Part shown: positions 7,412-16,913 of the stretch, piece by piece
How the letters are laid out: every line of letters begins with the position of its first letter
Numbering within the stretch: position 1 is the first letter of the stretch
Assembly (NCBI RefSeq): GCF_001864895.1
Contig: NZ_MJGO01000007.1
Span: 64,513-128,512 of the forward strand
Reading direction: 5' to 3'
Origin: Curtobacterium sp. MCBA15_009
Lineage (GTDB): Bacteria > Actinomycetota > Actinomycetes > Actinomycetales > Microbacteriaceae
DNA: 64,000 bases
Translations under genes and position numbers: made by a program
Notes under the pieces: model-generated
Told to the model about the DNA's origin: nothing
Database searches by the model: none
The model's input: the letters and a program-made list of their open reading frames with translations, nothing else

Positions 7412-8413
7412 TCAGCGCCCCCAGCGCAGTGCCGGGGTGTCCACCGGGGCGTCCCAGAGGGCGATCAGGTCGTCGTCGAGCACCGTGACGGTGATCGAGA
7501 AGCCCTGCATCTCGAGGGACGTGACGTAGTCCCCGACCAGGCTACGCGCGACCTCGTACCCGCGGTCCGCCAGGACCTCGGCGGCGCGTCGGTACGCGAT
7601 GTAGAGCTCGGACAGCGGCGTGCCGCCCATGCCGTTCACGAACAGCAGCAAACGCGACCCCGCCGGTGCGTCGAGGTCCGTGAGCACGGGTTCGAGCACG
7701 CGGTCGACCAGCTCGTCCGCCGGCGCGAGCGGGATCCGCTCACGGCCCGGTTCGCCGTGGATGCCGATGCCGAGCTCGACCTCGTCGTCGCCGAGCGTGA
7801 AGGACGGCTCCCCCGCGTGCGGCACGGTGCCGGGCGCGAGTGCGAGCCCCATCGAGCGGGTCACCTGGTTGACGTGGCGCGCGACCGCCACGACCGCGTC
7901 GAGGTCGTCGCCGCGCTCGGCGGCGGCACCGGCACACTTCTCCACGACGACGGTCCCCGCGACACCGCGGCGACCGGCCGTGTACAGCGAGTCCTGCACG
8001 GCGACGTCGTCGTCCACCACGACGGACTCGACGCGGATGCCCTCGACCTCGGCGAGCTCGGCGGCGGTCTCGAAGTTGAGCACGTCGCCGGTGTAGTTCT
8101 TCACGATGTGCAGGACGCCGGCACCCGCGTCGACGGCCTGGGTGGCGGCGACGATCGGGTCGGGCGTCGGGCTGGTGAACACCGGGCCGGGCACCGCGGC
8201 GTCGAGCATGCCGGGTCCGACGAACCCGGCGTGCAGTGGCTCGTGACCGCTCCCGCCACCGCTGACCAGACCGACCTTGCCCGCGATCGGTGCGTCCGTG
8301 CGGTGCAGGTGGACCGGGTCCTCGACGAGCACGACGCGGTCCGCGTGGGCGGCCGCGAAACCCCGCACCGACTCGGTGACGACGTCGTGCGGGTCGTTGA
8401 TGAGCTTCTTCAT
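7412..8413 (-). CDS. dhaK: Dihydroxyacetone kinase substrate-binding subunit DhaK
   Basis: A 333-residue DhaK. The substrate site is visible: GGGSGHEP (52-59, His57), KNYTGD (105-110, Asp110) and the covalent-binding His219 in GIGIHGEPG. It makes dihydroxyacetone phosphate from dihydroxyacetone, feeding glycolysis. It is the first gene of dhaK-dhaL-dhaM, with GGAAGG before the ATG. It is divergent from glpF-glpK, so both routes of C3 polyol use meet here. Likely regulation is through the two TGCACG palindromes upstream. Confidence 0.97.
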   Translation of the reverse strand: MKKLINDPHDVVTESVRGFAAAHADRVVLVEDPVHLHRTDAPIAGKVGLVSGGGSGHEPLHAGFVGPGMLDAAVPGPVFTSPTPDPIVAATQAVDAGAGVLHIVKNYTGDVLNFETAAELAEVEGIRVESVVVDDDVAVQDSLYTAGRRGVAGTVVVEKCAGAAAERGDDLDAVVAVARHVNQVTRSMGLALAPGTVPHAGEPSFTLGDDEVELGIGIHGEPGRERIPLAPADELVDRVLEPVLTDLDAPAGSRLLLFVNGMGGTPLSELYIAYRRAAEVLADRGYEVARSLVGDYVTSLEMQGFSITVTVLDDDLIALWDAPVDTPALRWGR

Positions 8414-8481
8414 GGCGGAGCCTTCCGGGTCGGCGGGACCGGGGACGCCTGCACACCGCCGACGTCGTCCGGAGTCGGCTC

Positions 8482-8487
8482 AGCGTA
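8482..8487 (-). promoter_or_regulatory. Candidate -10 of dhaK (TACGCT)
   Basis: On the minus strand TACGCT fits the actinobacterial TAnnnT form about 70 bp before the dhaK start. No good -35 is visible; a palindrome lies just upstream. Confidence 0.4.
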
Positions 8488-8511
8488 CCTCGGCCGGGCG
8501 TGCCCCCAGCC

Positions 8512-8525
8512 TGCACGTTCGTGCA
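8512..8525. promoter_or_regulatory. Palindromic operator-like site, copy 1
   Basis: TGCACGTTCGTGCA, a 6-2-6 inverted repeat, identical to copy 2. It lies just upstream of the predicted dhaK promoter. Confidence 0.65.
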
Positions 8526-8576
8526 CCGGGCTGCTGCCCCGGGGTGGTCGCGGGAGGGTGTGGCGCACACTGCTGA

Positions 8577-8590
8577 TGCACGTTCGTGCA
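8577..8590. promoter_or_regulatory. Palindromic operator-like site, copy 2
   Basis: Identical to the site 65 bp away. It lies upstream of the candidate glpF -10 (TATGCT, 8642-8647). Two identical 14-mers in one divergent promoter strongly suggest a shared regulator, which is not encoded nearby. Confidence 0.65.
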
Positions 8591-8718
8591 GTTCGGCCGG
8601 GATCGCGTTCGTCCGCATCGCCCCCAGCGAAAACCCAGCAGTATGCTCGCCCCAATCACTCGATGGGGAGTGCCCGAGCAGCAGCGGGGCCCCCAACCAG
8701 CACACCTGGAGGTCACCG

Positions 8719-9444
8719 ATGGACGACATCGGCGTCAAGTTCATGTCAGAGCTCGTCGGCACCGCGATGCTCATCATCCTGGGTGGCGGTGTCGTCGCCG
8801 CCGTCTCGCTCACGAAGTCCAAGGGCTTCGGCGCCGGCTTCCTCATGGTCACGATCGGATGGGGCTTCGCGGTCTTCGCCGGTGTCACGGTCTCGTACAA
8901 GTCCGGCGGCCAGCTCAACCCGGCCGTCAGCCTGGCGCAGGCGATCCTCGGCAACATCAGCGTCGGCGAGATGTTCCTGTTCTGGCTCGCGCAGCTCATC
9001 GGTGCCGTGATCGGTGCCGTCATCGTCTGGCTCGCCTACAAGCAGCACTTCGACGAGGAGCCCGACGCCGCCGCGAAGCTCGGCGTGTTCTCGACCGGCC
9101 CGGCCATCCGCTCGTACGGCTGGAACCTCGTCACCGAGATCATCGGCACCTTCGTCCTCGTCTTCGTGGTCCTCGCCTTCACGAACGGCCAGACCCCGTC
9201 GGAGCTCGGCGCCATCCCCGTCGCCTTCCTCGTGATCGCGATCGGTGTCTCGCTCGGTGGCCCCACCGGCTACGCCATCAACCCGGCCCGTGACCTCGGC
9301 CCGCGTCTCGCGCACGCCTTCCTGCCGATCAAGGGCAAGGGCTCGAGCGACTGGGCCTACGCCTGGGTGCCGGTCGTCGGCCCCCTGCTCGGCGGTGCCA
9401 TCGCGGCCGGTCTGTCGACCGTCCTGCTGCCCGTCGTCTCCTGA
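8719..9444 (+). CDS. glpF: Glycerol facilitator (MIP/aquaporin family)
   Basis: A 241-residue MIP channel with six membrane spans. The two NPA boxes are LNPAVS (Asn67) and INPARDLGPR (near 188). The Asp after the second NPAR is the usual mark of glycerol-conducting members. The ATG at 8719 is preceded by CTGGAGG; longer readings start inside the promoter. It lies 191 bp before glpK, and together they import and trap glycerol. Confidence 0.95.
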   Translation: MDDIGVKFMSELVGTAMLIILGGGVVAAVSLTKSKGFGAGFLMVTIGWGFAVFAGVTVSYKSGGQLNPAVSLAQAILGNISVGEMFLFWLAQLIGAVIGAVIVWLAYKQHFDEEPDAAAKLGVFSTGPAIRSYGWNLVTEIIGTFVLVFVVLAFTNGQTPSELGAIPVAFLVIAIGVSLGGPTGYAINPARDLGPRLAHAFLPIKGKGSSDWAYAWVPVVGPLLGGAIAAGLSTVLLPVVS

Positions 9445-9526
9445 CGCGAGCCCACCGCGACGGCCGGACCGACCACCGCACGCACACGACGCGACGGTCC
9501 GACCGGCACCAGCACGCACGACCCCG

Positions 9527-9626
9527 CGACGGTCGGCCCCACCGACGGGGCCGACCGCAGCACCGAACACCCCTCACGACGGCCGGTCCCACCGACGGGG
9601 CCGACCGCAGCACCGAACACCCGTAA
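9527..9626. repeat. Two tandem copies of a 50-bp unit upstream of glpK
   Basis: Period exactly 50 bp (9527-9576, 9577-9626), nearly identical, with the core ACCGACGGGGCCGACCGCAG in each. Degenerate shorter copies precede it. The second copy runs into the glpK ribosome site. Confidence 0.85.
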
Positions 9627-9635
9627 GGAGCACCC

Positions 9636-11147
9636 ATGGCCGACTACATCGTCGCCATCGACCAGGGCACGACCAGCACCCGAGCGATCGTCTTCGATCA
9701 CGCCGGTTCGATCGTGTCGACCGGACAGAAGGAGCACGAGCAGATCTTCCCGCGTGCCGGTTGGGTCGAGCACGACCCGTCCGAGATCTGGGACAACACC
9801 CGCGAGGTCATCGGCCAGGCACTGTCCCGCGCCGACATCACGCGGCACGACGTCGCGGCGGTCGGCATCACCAACCAGCGCGAGACCGCGGTGGTTTGGG
9901 ACAAGAACACCGGCAAGCCGGTCTACAACGCGATCGTGTGGCAGGACACCCGCACGCAGGCGATCGTCGACAAGCTCGCCGACGGCGACACCGACCGCTA
10001 CAAGTCCATCGTCGGACTCCCCCTGGCGACGTACTTCGCCGGCACGAAGATCATGTGGATCCTCGAGAACGTCGAGGGCGCCCGCGAGAAGGCGGAGGCC
10101 GGGGACCTGCTCTTCGGCACCACCGACACCTGGGTCCTCTGGAACCTGACCGGCGGCACCGACGGCGGCGTGCACAAGACCGACGTCACGAACGCGTCCC
10201 GCACGCTGTTCATGGACCTCGAGACGCTGCAGTGGCGCGACGACATCCTCGCCGACTTCGGCGTGCCGAAGGCCATGCTCCCCGAGATCGTCAGCTCGTC
10301 CGAGGTCTACGGCCACGTCGAGTCCTCGAGCCTGCTCCGCGAGGTGCCGATCGCCGGCATCCTCGGCGACCAGCAGGCCGCGACCTTCGGCCAGGCCGCC
10401 TTCGACAAGGGCGAGTCGAAGAACACGTACGGCACCGGCAACTTCCTCATCTTCAACACCGGCACGGACATCGTGCGGTCGGAGAACGGCCTGCTCACCA
10501 CCGTCGGCTACAAGCTCGGCGACCAGGAGACGCACTACGCGCTCGAGGGCTCGATCGCCGTCACGGGTTCGCTCATCCAGTGGCTGCGCGACAACCTCGG
10601 CCTCATCGGCAGCGCCCCGGAGGTCGAGGCCCTGGCCAAGACCGTCGAGGACAACGGCGGCGTGTACTTCGTGCCGGCGTTCTCCGGGCTCTTCGCGCCG
10701 TACTGGCGTCCGGACGCCCGCGGCGCCATCGTCGGCCTCACCCGCTACGTCAACAAGGGCCACATCGCACGTGCCGCCCTCGAGGCGACGGCGCTGCAGA
10801 CCCGCGAGGTCCTCGACGCCGTCAACGCCGACTCGGGCGTCGACCTGACGGAGCTCAAGGTGGACGGCGGCATGACCGCCAACAACGAGCTCATGCAGTT
10901 CCAGGCCGACATCCTCGACGTGCCGGTCGTCCGCCCGGTGGTCGCCGAGACGACCGCGCTCGGCGCGGCCTACGCGGCGGGCCTCGCGGTCGGCTTCTGG
11001 GCCAACCTCGACGAGCTCCGTGCCAACTGGCAGGAGGACCAGCGCTGGGAGCCGCAGCTCGACGCCGCCGAGCGCGACCGCACGCTGCGCCTGTGGAAGA
11101 AGGCCGTCACGAAGACCTTCGACTGGGTCGACGAGGACGTCCAGTAG
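9636..11147 (+). CDS. glpK: Glycerol kinase
   Basis: A 503-residue FGGY-family kinase of the standard length. The N-terminal ATPase motif [12 protein letters not shown] starts near residue 8. The glycerol-site segment NQRE(T), the FGGY signature region around [10 protein letters not shown] and the [10 protein letters not shown] segment near residue 408 are present. It phosphorylates glycerol to glycerol-3-phosphate. GTAAGGAG precedes the ATG. It is the second gene after glpF and ends at a strong hairpin. Confidence 0.98.
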   Translation: MADYIVAIDQGTTSTRAIVFDHAGSIVSTGQKEHEQIFPRAGWVEHDPSEIWDNTREVIGQALSRADITRHDVAAVGITNQRETAVVWDKNTGKPVYNAIVWQDTRTQAIVDKLADGDTDRYKSIVGLPLATYFAGTKIMWILENVEGAREKAEAGDLLFGTTDTWVLWNLTGGTDGGVHKTDVTNASRTLFMDLETLQWRDDILADFGVPKAMLPEIVSSSEVYGHVESSSLLREVPIAGILGDQQAATFGQAAFDKGESKNTYGTGNFLIFNTGTDIVRSENGLLTTVGYKLGDQETHYALEGSIAVTGSLIQWLRDNLGLIGSAPEVEALAKTVEDNGGVYFVPAFSGLFAPYWRPDARGAIVGLTRYVNKGHIARAALEATALQTREVLDAVNADSGVDLTELKVDGGMTANNELMQFQADILDVPVVRPVVAETTALGAAYAAGLAVGFWANLDELRANWQEDQRWEPQLDAAERDRTLRLWKKAVTKTFDWVDEDVQ

Positions 11148-11169
11148 TCCGCTGCTGACGTGACCGCCT

Positions 11170-11210
11170 GGAGGCGCGGTGCGGGTCCGACGGACCCGCA
11201 CCGCGCCTCC
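11170..11210. terminator. glpK terminator hairpin
   Basis: Perfect 19-bp arms (11170-11188 and 11192-11210) with a 3-nt loop, 22 bp after the glpK stop. No T-run. Confidence 0.8.
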
Positions 11211-11282
11211 GGGCCGTTGCGGTGGGCGCGGGGCGCCCGCCCCGACCCACGCTGCCCCCGGTCCCCGGCTCGCAGGACCCTG

Positions 11283-11318
11283 CGGAACCTGGTTCCGACC
11301 TGCCGGAACCTGGTTCCG
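11283..11318. repeat. Two identical 15-bp palindromes spaced 21 bp
   Basis: CGGAACCTGGTTCCG occurs at 11283-11297 and again at 11304-11318, with centres 21 bp apart (two helical turns). They lie between the convergent glpK and trpD genes. Confidence 0.85.
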
Positions 11319-11345
11319 CCGGACCGTTGTCGCGGCGGAGCGGGG

Positions 11346-12401
11346 TCAGGCGGCGGGGGCGGTGCCGACCCATTCGGCGAGCTTGCGTGCGGCGGCGCCG
11401 GAGTCGACCGCCTCGGCGGCGACGAGGAGCTGCTCGCGGAACCGGTGCAGGATCGGCCGGTCGGCCTCTGCGGGGTCCTGCGCGAGACGGAACGCCACGA
11501 GGCCTGCCGCTGCGTTGAGCAGCACGATGTCGCGGACGGGGCCGGTCTCCCCCGCCAGCACCCGGTGCACGACCGCGGCGTTGTGCTCCGGCTCGCCGCC
11601 GAGCAGGTCCGACGTCTGCGCGCGGGCGATGCCGAGGTCGCGCGGATCGAGGTCGTGCTCGATGACCCGGCCGCCGGTGACCTCCCAGATGTGGCTGTGA
11701 CCGGTCGTGGTGAGCTCGTCGAGGCCGTCGTCGCCGCGGAAGACGAGCGCGGTCGCACCACGGGTCTGGAACACGCCCGTGATGATCGGCACGAGGCCGA
11801 GCTGCGCCACGCCCACCGCGTTCGCCTCGCACCGCGCGGGGTTCACGAGCGGCCCGAGGAAGTTGAAGACGGTCGGCACGCCGAGCTCGCGGCGGACCGG
11901 GGCGGCGTGGGCGAACCCGGGGTGGAAGGCGTTCGCGAAGGCGAAGGTCAGACCGACACGCCGGAACGTGTCCGCGACGCGCACCGCGTCCATCGTGAGG
12001 TCGAGTCCGAGTGCGGCGAGGACGTCACTCGATCCGGACTTCGACGAGCTCGCCCGGTTGCCGTGCTTGACGACCGGGACCCCGGCGCCCGCGATGACGA
12101 TCGCGGCCATCGTCGAGACGTTCACGGTGCCGACCACGTCGCCGCCGGTGCCGACGATGTCGAGCGCCATCGGGTCCACGTCCAGCGGGACGGCGGCATC
12201 GAGGATCGCGTCGCGGAAGCCGACGACCTCGTCGACGGTCTCGCCCTTCGCGCGGAGCGCCACCGCGAACGCGGCGATCTGGGCGGCGGTGGCGCGCCCG
12301 GTGACGATCTGCTCCATGGCCCATGTCGACTGCCTGATCGTCAGGTCCGTGCGGGCCATGAGCGCGCTGATGACGGTGGGCCAGGTGAGAGCGTCGAGCA
12401 T
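11346..12401 (-). CDS. trpD: Anthranilate phosphoribosyltransferase
   Basis: A 351-residue TrpD, which joins anthranilate to PRPP in tryptophan synthesis. Key motifs are GTGGD (84-88), NVST (94-97) and KHGNRASSSKSGS (112-124), all PRPP or anthranilate contacts. I chose the ATG at 12401 because TACGAT lies 6 nt upstream; longer readings enter the ctaE promoter. It is separate from other trp genes. A trpD next to ctaE-qcrCAB is a conserved actinobacterial arrangement, as in Mycobacterium. Confidence 0.95.
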   Translation of the reverse strand: MLDALTWPTVISALMARTDLTIRQSTWAMEQIVTGRATAAQIAAFAVALRAKGETVDEVVGFRDAILDAAVPLDVDPMALDIVGTGGDVVGTVNVSTMAAIVIAGAGVPVVKHGNRASSSKSGSSDVLAALGLDLTMDAVRVADTFRRVGLTFAFANAFHPGFAHAAPVRRELGVPTVFNFLGPLVNPARCEANAVGVAQLGLVPIITGVFQTRGATALVFRGDDGLDELTTTGHSHIWEVTGGRVIEHDLDPRDLGIARAQTSDLLGGEPEHNAAVVHRVLAGETGPVRDIVLLNAAAGLVAFRLAQDPAEADRPILHRFREQLLVAAEAVDSGAAARKLAEWVGTAPAA

Positions 12402-12407
12402 GCCCCG

Positions 12408-12413
12408 ATCGTA
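12408..12413 (-). promoter_or_regulatory. -10 element (TACGAT) of trpD
   Basis: Minus-strand TACGAT, 6 nt, then the trpD ATG: leaderless arrangement. Confidence 0.55.
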
Positions 12414-12432
12414 GTGAATTCGAGAGACCCGC

Positions 12433-12453
12433 CAGTGTCCTGCGAAAACACTG
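12433..12453. promoter_or_regulatory. Inverted repeat between divergent trpD and ctaE promoters
   Basis: CAGTGT and ACACTG (6-bp arms, 9-nt spacer). With 17-bp promoter spacers, its left arm covers the trpD -35 and its right arm the ctaE -35, so one protein could act on both. Confidence 0.5.
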
Positions 12454-12467
12454 TCTGGGGTTTCGGC

Positions 12468-12473
12468 CATAAT
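12468..12473 (+). promoter_or_regulatory. -10 element (CATAAT) of ctaE
   Basis: CATAAT followed by 7 nt and the GTG at 12481. It overlaps the alternative ATG at 12472, which argues for the GTG start. Confidence 0.5.
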
Positions 12474-12480
12474 GGGTGAC

Positions 12481-13110
12481 GTGACTAGCACCTCTCTCTC
12501 CAGAACCGCCAGCGGTCCGGCCCTGAACAGGCCGAACGCCGTTGCCGTGGGGACGATCGTGTGGCTGGGCAGCGAGGTCATGTTCTTCGCCGGCCTGTTC
12601 GCGATCTACTTCACGCTGCGCAGCACGTCCCCCGAGCTCTGGGCGACCGAGACCGCCAAGCTCGAGGTGCCGTTCGCCTCCGTGAACACGATCATCCTGG
12701 TGCTGTCGAGCTTCGCCTGCCAGTTCGCGGTCTTCGCCGCCGAGCGCTTCCAGGTGCACCGCACGAGCTGGAGCCCCTTCAAGTGGGGCATGACCGAGTG
12801 GTTCTTCGTCACCTACGCGATGGGCGCGATCTTCGTCTGCGGCCAGATCTTCGAGTACGCCAACCTCTGGCACGAGGGCGTCACGCTCTCCTCGAGCGCG
12901 TACGGCTCGGCGTTCTACATGACCACCGGCTTCCACGGCCTGCACGTCACGGGTGGCCTCATCGCCTTCCTGCTGACCCTCGGCCGCGGCTTCGCCGCCA
13001 AGAACTTCGGTCACAAGGAAGCGACCACCGCGATCGTCGTGTCGTACTACTGGCACTTCGTCGACGTGGTCTGGATCTTCCTCTTCTTCGTCATCTACCT
13101 TCTCAAGTAG
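12481..13110 (+). CDS. ctaE: Cytochrome c oxidase subunit III
   Basis: A 209-residue integral membrane protein with five spans, part of the aa3 oxidase that works in the actinobacterial bc1-aa3 supercomplex. The start region [20 protein letters not shown] and the span [15 protein letters not shown] match the family, and the C-terminal [15 protein letters not shown] is diagnostic. I chose the GTG at 12481 since the -10 overlaps the ATG at 12472; the latter would add MGD. It heads ctaE-qcrC-qcrA-qcrB. Confidence 0.95.
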   Translation: MTSTSLSRTASGPALNRPNAVAVGTIVWLGSEVMFFAGLFAIYFTLRSTSPELWATETAKLEVPFASVNTIILVLSSFACQFAVFAAERFQVHRTSWSPFKWGMTEWFFVTYAMGAIFVCGQIFEYANLWHEGVTLSSSAYGSAFYMTTGFHGLHVTGGLIAFLLTLGRGFAAKNFGHKEATTAIVVSYYWHFVDVVWIFLFFVIYLLK

Positions 13111-13131
13111 GAACTGGACACCCCTCAGCAC

Positions 13132-13941
13132 ATGTTCAACAGGACCAAGTCCAAGAAGGGCCGCCGTTCACCGATGGCGACCGTGTCGCTCATCGTCGTC
13201 GGTCTCATGACCACGGGCGGCGCCTACGCGCTGTTCAGCTCCTCGGCGAACGCGGACGACAGCACGAGCACCATCGCGGCCACGAGCCAGTCGAAGGTGA
13301 ACGAAGGACAGAAGCTCTTCGCCTCGAACTGCGCCACCTGCCACGGCCTGTCCGCGCAGGGCACCGGCGAGGGCCCGTCCCTCATCGGTGTCGGCGCCGC
13401 GTCGGTCGACTTCCAGGTCGGCACCGGTCGCATGCCGATGGCAGCCCAGGGCCCCCAGGCCGAGGAGAAGCCCGCGCAGTTCACGGACGAGCAGGTCGAC
13501 GCCCTCGCCGAGTACGTCGCGTCGCTCGGCCCCGGCCCGGCGGTCCCCTCGACCGAGCTGACCGACGGCCAGGACGGCGACGCCGCCGAGGGCGCGGAGC
13601 TCTTCCGGATCAACTGCGCGATGTGCCACAACGTCGCCGGTGCCGGTGGCGCCCTGACCGAGGGGAAGTACGCCCCGAACCTCTCCACGGTCTCCGGCAA
13701 GCACATCTACGAGGCGATGCAGACCGGCCCGCAGAACATGCCGGTCTTCAACGACCTGAACCTGACGCCGGACCAGAAGGCCGACATCATCACGTACCTC
13801 AAGTACGTGCAGGACAACAAGTCGCCGGGCGGGTTCGCACTCGGCTCCCTCGGCCCGGTGGCAGAGGGTCTGTTCATCTGGATCTTCGGACTCGGTGCGG
13901 TCGTCGCGATGACCGTCTGGCTGACCGCGAAGTCCAACTGA
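13132..13941 (+). CDS. qcrC: Di-haem cytochrome c subunit QcrC
   Basis: A 269-residue membrane-anchored c-type cytochrome with two haem sites: CATCH (Cys67, Cys70, His71) and CAMCH (Cys162, Cys165, His166). An N-terminal span (about 16-36) and a C-terminal span (about 243-265) hold it in the membrane with the haem domains outside. The two-haem form replaces separate cytochrome c in actinobacteria, passing electrons from QcrA/B to the oxidase. It starts 21 bp after ctaE. Confidence 0.97.
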   Translation: MFNRTKSKKGRRSPMATVSLIVVGLMTTGGAYALFSSSANADDSTSTIAATSQSKVNEGQKLFASNCATCHGLSAQGTGEGPSLIGVGAASVDFQVGTGRMPMAAQGPQAEEKPAQFTDEQVDALAEYVASLGPGPAVPSTELTDGQDGDAAEGAELFRINCAMCHNVAGAGGALTEGKYAPNLSTVSGKHIYEAMQTGPQNMPVFNDLNLTPDQKADIITYLKYVQDNKSPGGFALGSLGPVAEGLFIWIFGLGAVVAMTVWLTAKSN

Positions 13942-13974
13942 TCGTCCGTGTCGAACGACACTGAAGGGAACACC

Positions 13975-15039
13975 ATGGCAGAGCACGACGACGAGACGCT
14001 GAACTCGTCCTCGGCTGTCGAGAAGCACGGCACGACCAGCTCCCCCGGGATCGCGGTGCTGCCCACCGACCCGTTCGAGAACCCGGGCGAGCCCCCGCAC
14101 CGCCCCCGCCGCACCGACGTCGACCCGAAGAAGCAGCGTCTGGCCGAGCGCCAGGTCGCGACCTTCTTCTACGTCTCGATCGTCGGCAGCGTGCTGTCGA
14201 TCGCCGCGTACATCGCCTTCCCGATCGACTCGAACGACTTCGGCACGGTCCGCTCCGCGAACCTCTTCCTCGGTCTCTCGATCGCCCTGGCGCTCATCGC
14301 CCTGGGCCTCGGCGCCGTCTACTGGTCGAAGTCGCTCGTCGTCGACCGCGAGATCACCGAGCTCCGGCACGGCACCCGCGGCACCGACGCGACACGCGCG
14401 AAGGCTGTCGAGGCCTTCCAGCTCGCCGACAAGGAGTCGGGCTTCAGCCGTCGCAAGCTGATCCGCAACTCGATGATCGGTGCACTGGCCGCCTTCCCGC
14501 TGCCCGGCATCGTCCTCGTCCGTGACCTCGCCCCGGCGGAGGACCCGAACGAGCTGCTCCGGCACACCTTCTGGAAGCAGGGCCTGCGCCTGACGAAGGA
14601 CCCGACGGGTCTGCCGATCAAGGCCTCCGACGTCACCATCGGCTCGGTCTTCCACGTCATCCCCGACGGGATGCTCGACTCCGAGCACATGCTGGAGGAG
14701 AAGGCCAAGGCCTCCGTCCTGCTCATGCGTCTCGACCCGAAGGACCTCAACCCCGCCAAGGGCCAGGAGAACTGGGGCTACGACGGCATCGTCGCGTACT
14801 CCAAGATCTGCACCCACGTCGGCTGCCCGGTCGCGCTCTACGAGCAGCAGACGCACCACCTGCTGTGCCCGTGCCACCAGTCCACCTTCGACGTCGCGAA
14901 CAACTGCGAGGTCATCTTCGGTCCGGCCGCACGCCCCCTCCCCCAACTTCCGATCGCGATCGACGACGACGGCTACCTGGTTGCCCGGAGCGACTTCCAC
15001 GAGCCGGTCGGACCGTCCTTCTGGGAGCGTGAACGCTGA
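13975..15039 (+). CDS. qcrA: Rieske iron-sulfur subunit QcrA
   Basis: A 354-residue actinobacterial Rieske protein with three membrane spans before the cluster domain. The [2Fe-2S] ligands are in CTHVGC (near 279-284) and CPCHQSTFD (near 298-301). The ATG at 13975 is preceded by GAAGGGAA; an upstream in-frame GTG at 13948 has no ribosome site. Its stop overlaps the qcrB start (TGATG). Confidence 0.96.
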   Translation: MAEHDDETLNSSSAVEKHGTTSSPGIAVLPTDPFENPGEPPHRPRRTDVDPKKQRLAERQVATFFYVSIVGSVLSIAAYIAFPIDSNDFGTVRSANLFLGLSIALALIALGLGAVYWSKSLVVDREITELRHGTRGTDATRAKAVEAFQLADKESGFSRRKLIRNSMIGALAAFPLPGIVLVRDLAPAEDPNELLRHTFWKQGLRLTKDPTGLPIKASDVTIGSVFHVIPDGMLDSEHMLEEKAKASVLLMRLDPKDLNPAKGQENWGYDGIVAYSKICTHVGCPVALYEQQTHHLLCPCHQSTFDVANNCEVIFGPAARPLPQLPIAIDDDGYLVARSDFHEPVGPSFWERER

Positions 15040-16736
15040 TGACCAGCACCACCACCACCACGACCACGAACGCGCCGGGCGCGGCCACCCGGCCCGCCCC
15101 GCAGCGCGGATCCCGCATCATCGGCGGCGTGTCGAACTACATCGACGAGCGCACCAGCATCTCCGGCCTCGTCAAGGAGGTCGGCCGCAAGATCTTCCCG
15201 GACCACTGGAGCTTCATGCTCGGCGAGGTGGCGCTGTACAGCTTCGTCGTCGTGCTGCTCTCCGGGACCTTCCTGACGTTCTTCTTCCAGGCGTCCATGT
15301 CCGAGGTCGTCTACGACGGCACCTACGTGCCGCTCAAGGGCGTCGAGATGTCGACCGCTCTGCAGTCGACGCTCAACATCTCGTTCGACATCCGCGGCGG
15401 GCTCTTCGTCCGCCAGGTCCACCACTGGGCAGCCCTGCTGTTCGTGGCGTCGATCATGCTGCACATGGCCCGCGTCTTCTTCACGGGCGCGTTCCGCAAG
15501 CCCCGCGAACTCAACTGGGTCTTCGGCTTCCTGCTCTGGGTCCTCGCCATGGGTGAGGGCTTCACGGGCTACTCGCTCCCCGACGACCTGCTCTCCGGCA
15601 ACGGTCTGCGCATCATCGTCGGCATGATCGAGGGCGTCCCGGTGATCGGCGTCTGGATCGCCTACCTGCTGTTCGGCGGCGAGTTCCCGGGCACCGACAT
15701 CGTCGGCCGCCTGTACACGCTGCACATCCTGCTGCTGCCCGCGATCCTGGTCGCCGTGCTCGGTGTGCACCTCGTGCTCGTCGTCATCAACAAGCACACG
15801 CAGTTCGCCGGCCCGGGCAAGACGAACGAGAACGTCGTCGGTGTCCCGATCCTCCCGGCGTTCGCAGCCAAGGCCGGTGGGTTCTTCTTCATCGTCGCCG
15901 GCATCATCGCCCTCATCGCGGCCACGTTCACGATCAACCCGATCTGGAACTACGGCCCGTACGACCCCTCCCCGGTCTCCGCCGGTACCCAGCCCGACTG
16001 GTACATCGGCTTCGCCGACGGCGCGCTCCGTCTGGTGCCGCCGCACTGGGAGGTCGTGTGGTTCGGCTACACGGTGTCGTTCAACATCCTGGCGCCGATC
16101 GCGGTCCTGGTGGCGCTCATCCTGGCGATCTTGCTCTACCCCTTCATCGAGGGTTGGATCACCGGTGACAAGCGCGAGCACCACATCCTCGACCGCCCGC
16201 GCAACGCCCCGACGCGCACCGCGATCGGCGCGGCCGGCATCACGCTCTACGCGAGCCTCTGGGCCGCCGCCTCGTCGGACATCATCGCGACGCACTTCCT
16301 GGTGTCGATCGAGCACGTGATCCACGTGATCCAGGCCACGACGGTCCTCGGCCCGTTCGTCGCCTTCTGGATCACGAAGCGTGTGTGCCTCGCCCTGCAG
16401 AAGAAGGACCGCGAGATCGTCCTGCACGGGTACGAGTCCGGGCGCATCGTCCGACTCCCCCACGGCGAGTACATCGAGGTGCACGAGCAGCTCGACGAGT
16501 ACGAGCGCTGGAAGCTCCTGCAGTTCAATGAGTACAAGCCGCTGATGATCCGCCCGAACGCCCAGGGCAAGATCACCGCCGTGCAGAAGGTCCGCGCGAA
16601 CGTCTCGCGGTTCTTCTTCGAGGACCGCATCGAGCCGGTGTCGAAGGCGGAGCTCGAGGCAGCGCACGCCGCGCACCACGGTCCGGACCTCGAGGGCAGC
16701 CACCAGGCCCCGCAGGTCGGCCCCGGAGTGAAGTAA
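15039..16736 (+). CDS. qcrB: Cytochrome b subunit QcrB
   Basis: A 565-residue cytochrome b with the long C-terminal extension typical of actinobacteria. Haem-ligand regions VHHWAALLF and MLHMARVFFTG are clear, and the quinol-site segment follows near WYIGFADGALRLVPP. It oxidises menaquinol and passes electrons to QcrA and its own haems. It is the last gene of the operon and ends at a terminator hairpin. Confidence 0.97.
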   Translation: MTSTTTTTTTNAPGAATRPAPQRGSRIIGGVSNYIDERTSISGLVKEVGRKIFPDHWSFMLGEVALYSFVVVLLSGTFLTFFFQASMSEVVYDGTYVPLKGVEMSTALQSTLNISFDIRGGLFVRQVHHWAALLFVASIMLHMARVFFTGAFRKPRELNWVFGFLLWVLAMGEGFTGYSLPDDLLSGNGLRIIVGMIEGVPVIGVWIAYLLFGGEFPGTDIVGRLYTLHILLLPAILVAVLGVHLVLVVINKHTQFAGPGKTNENVVGVPILPAFAAKAGGFFFIVAGIIALIAATFTINPIWNYGPYDPSPVSAGTQPDWYIGFADGALRLVPPHWEVVWFGYTVSFNILAPIAVLVALILAILLYPFIEGWITGDKREHHILDRPRNAPTRTAIGAAGITLYASLWAAASSDIIATHFLVSIEHVIHVIQATTVLGPFVAFWITKRVCLALQKKDREIVLHGYESGRIVRLPHGEYIEVHEQLDEYERWKLLQFNEYKPLMIRPNAQGKITAVQKVRANVSRFFFEDRIEPVSKAELEAAHAAHHGPDLEGSHQAPQVGPGVK

Positions 16737-16757
16737 GACTCCTCGGCAAGCTCTCGA

Positions 16758-16790
16758 GCACCCCTCGTCCACTCTGTGGGCGGGGGGTGT
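16758..16790 (+). terminator. Terminator of ctaE-qcrCAB
   Basis: A 15-bp stem (16758-16772 with 16776-16790, three G-U type pairs) and a TCT loop, followed by TTCCC. Confidence 0.75.
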
Positions 16791-16913
16791 TCCCGTTGGG
16801 TGCCACAACACGCCGCCCCCAGTTCACGGCTGGTTCACCGACACGTGCTGGACTCGTCCAGGACGGTGTGGCAACGTGTTGCACCACGCATCCGCCAACG
16901 GAATGAGACCCCA

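Noticed and set aside
16776..16913. GTG start for the phosphodiesterase
   Set aside because: It lies in the qcrB terminator hairpin, and the extra residues do not match Rv0805-type proteins.
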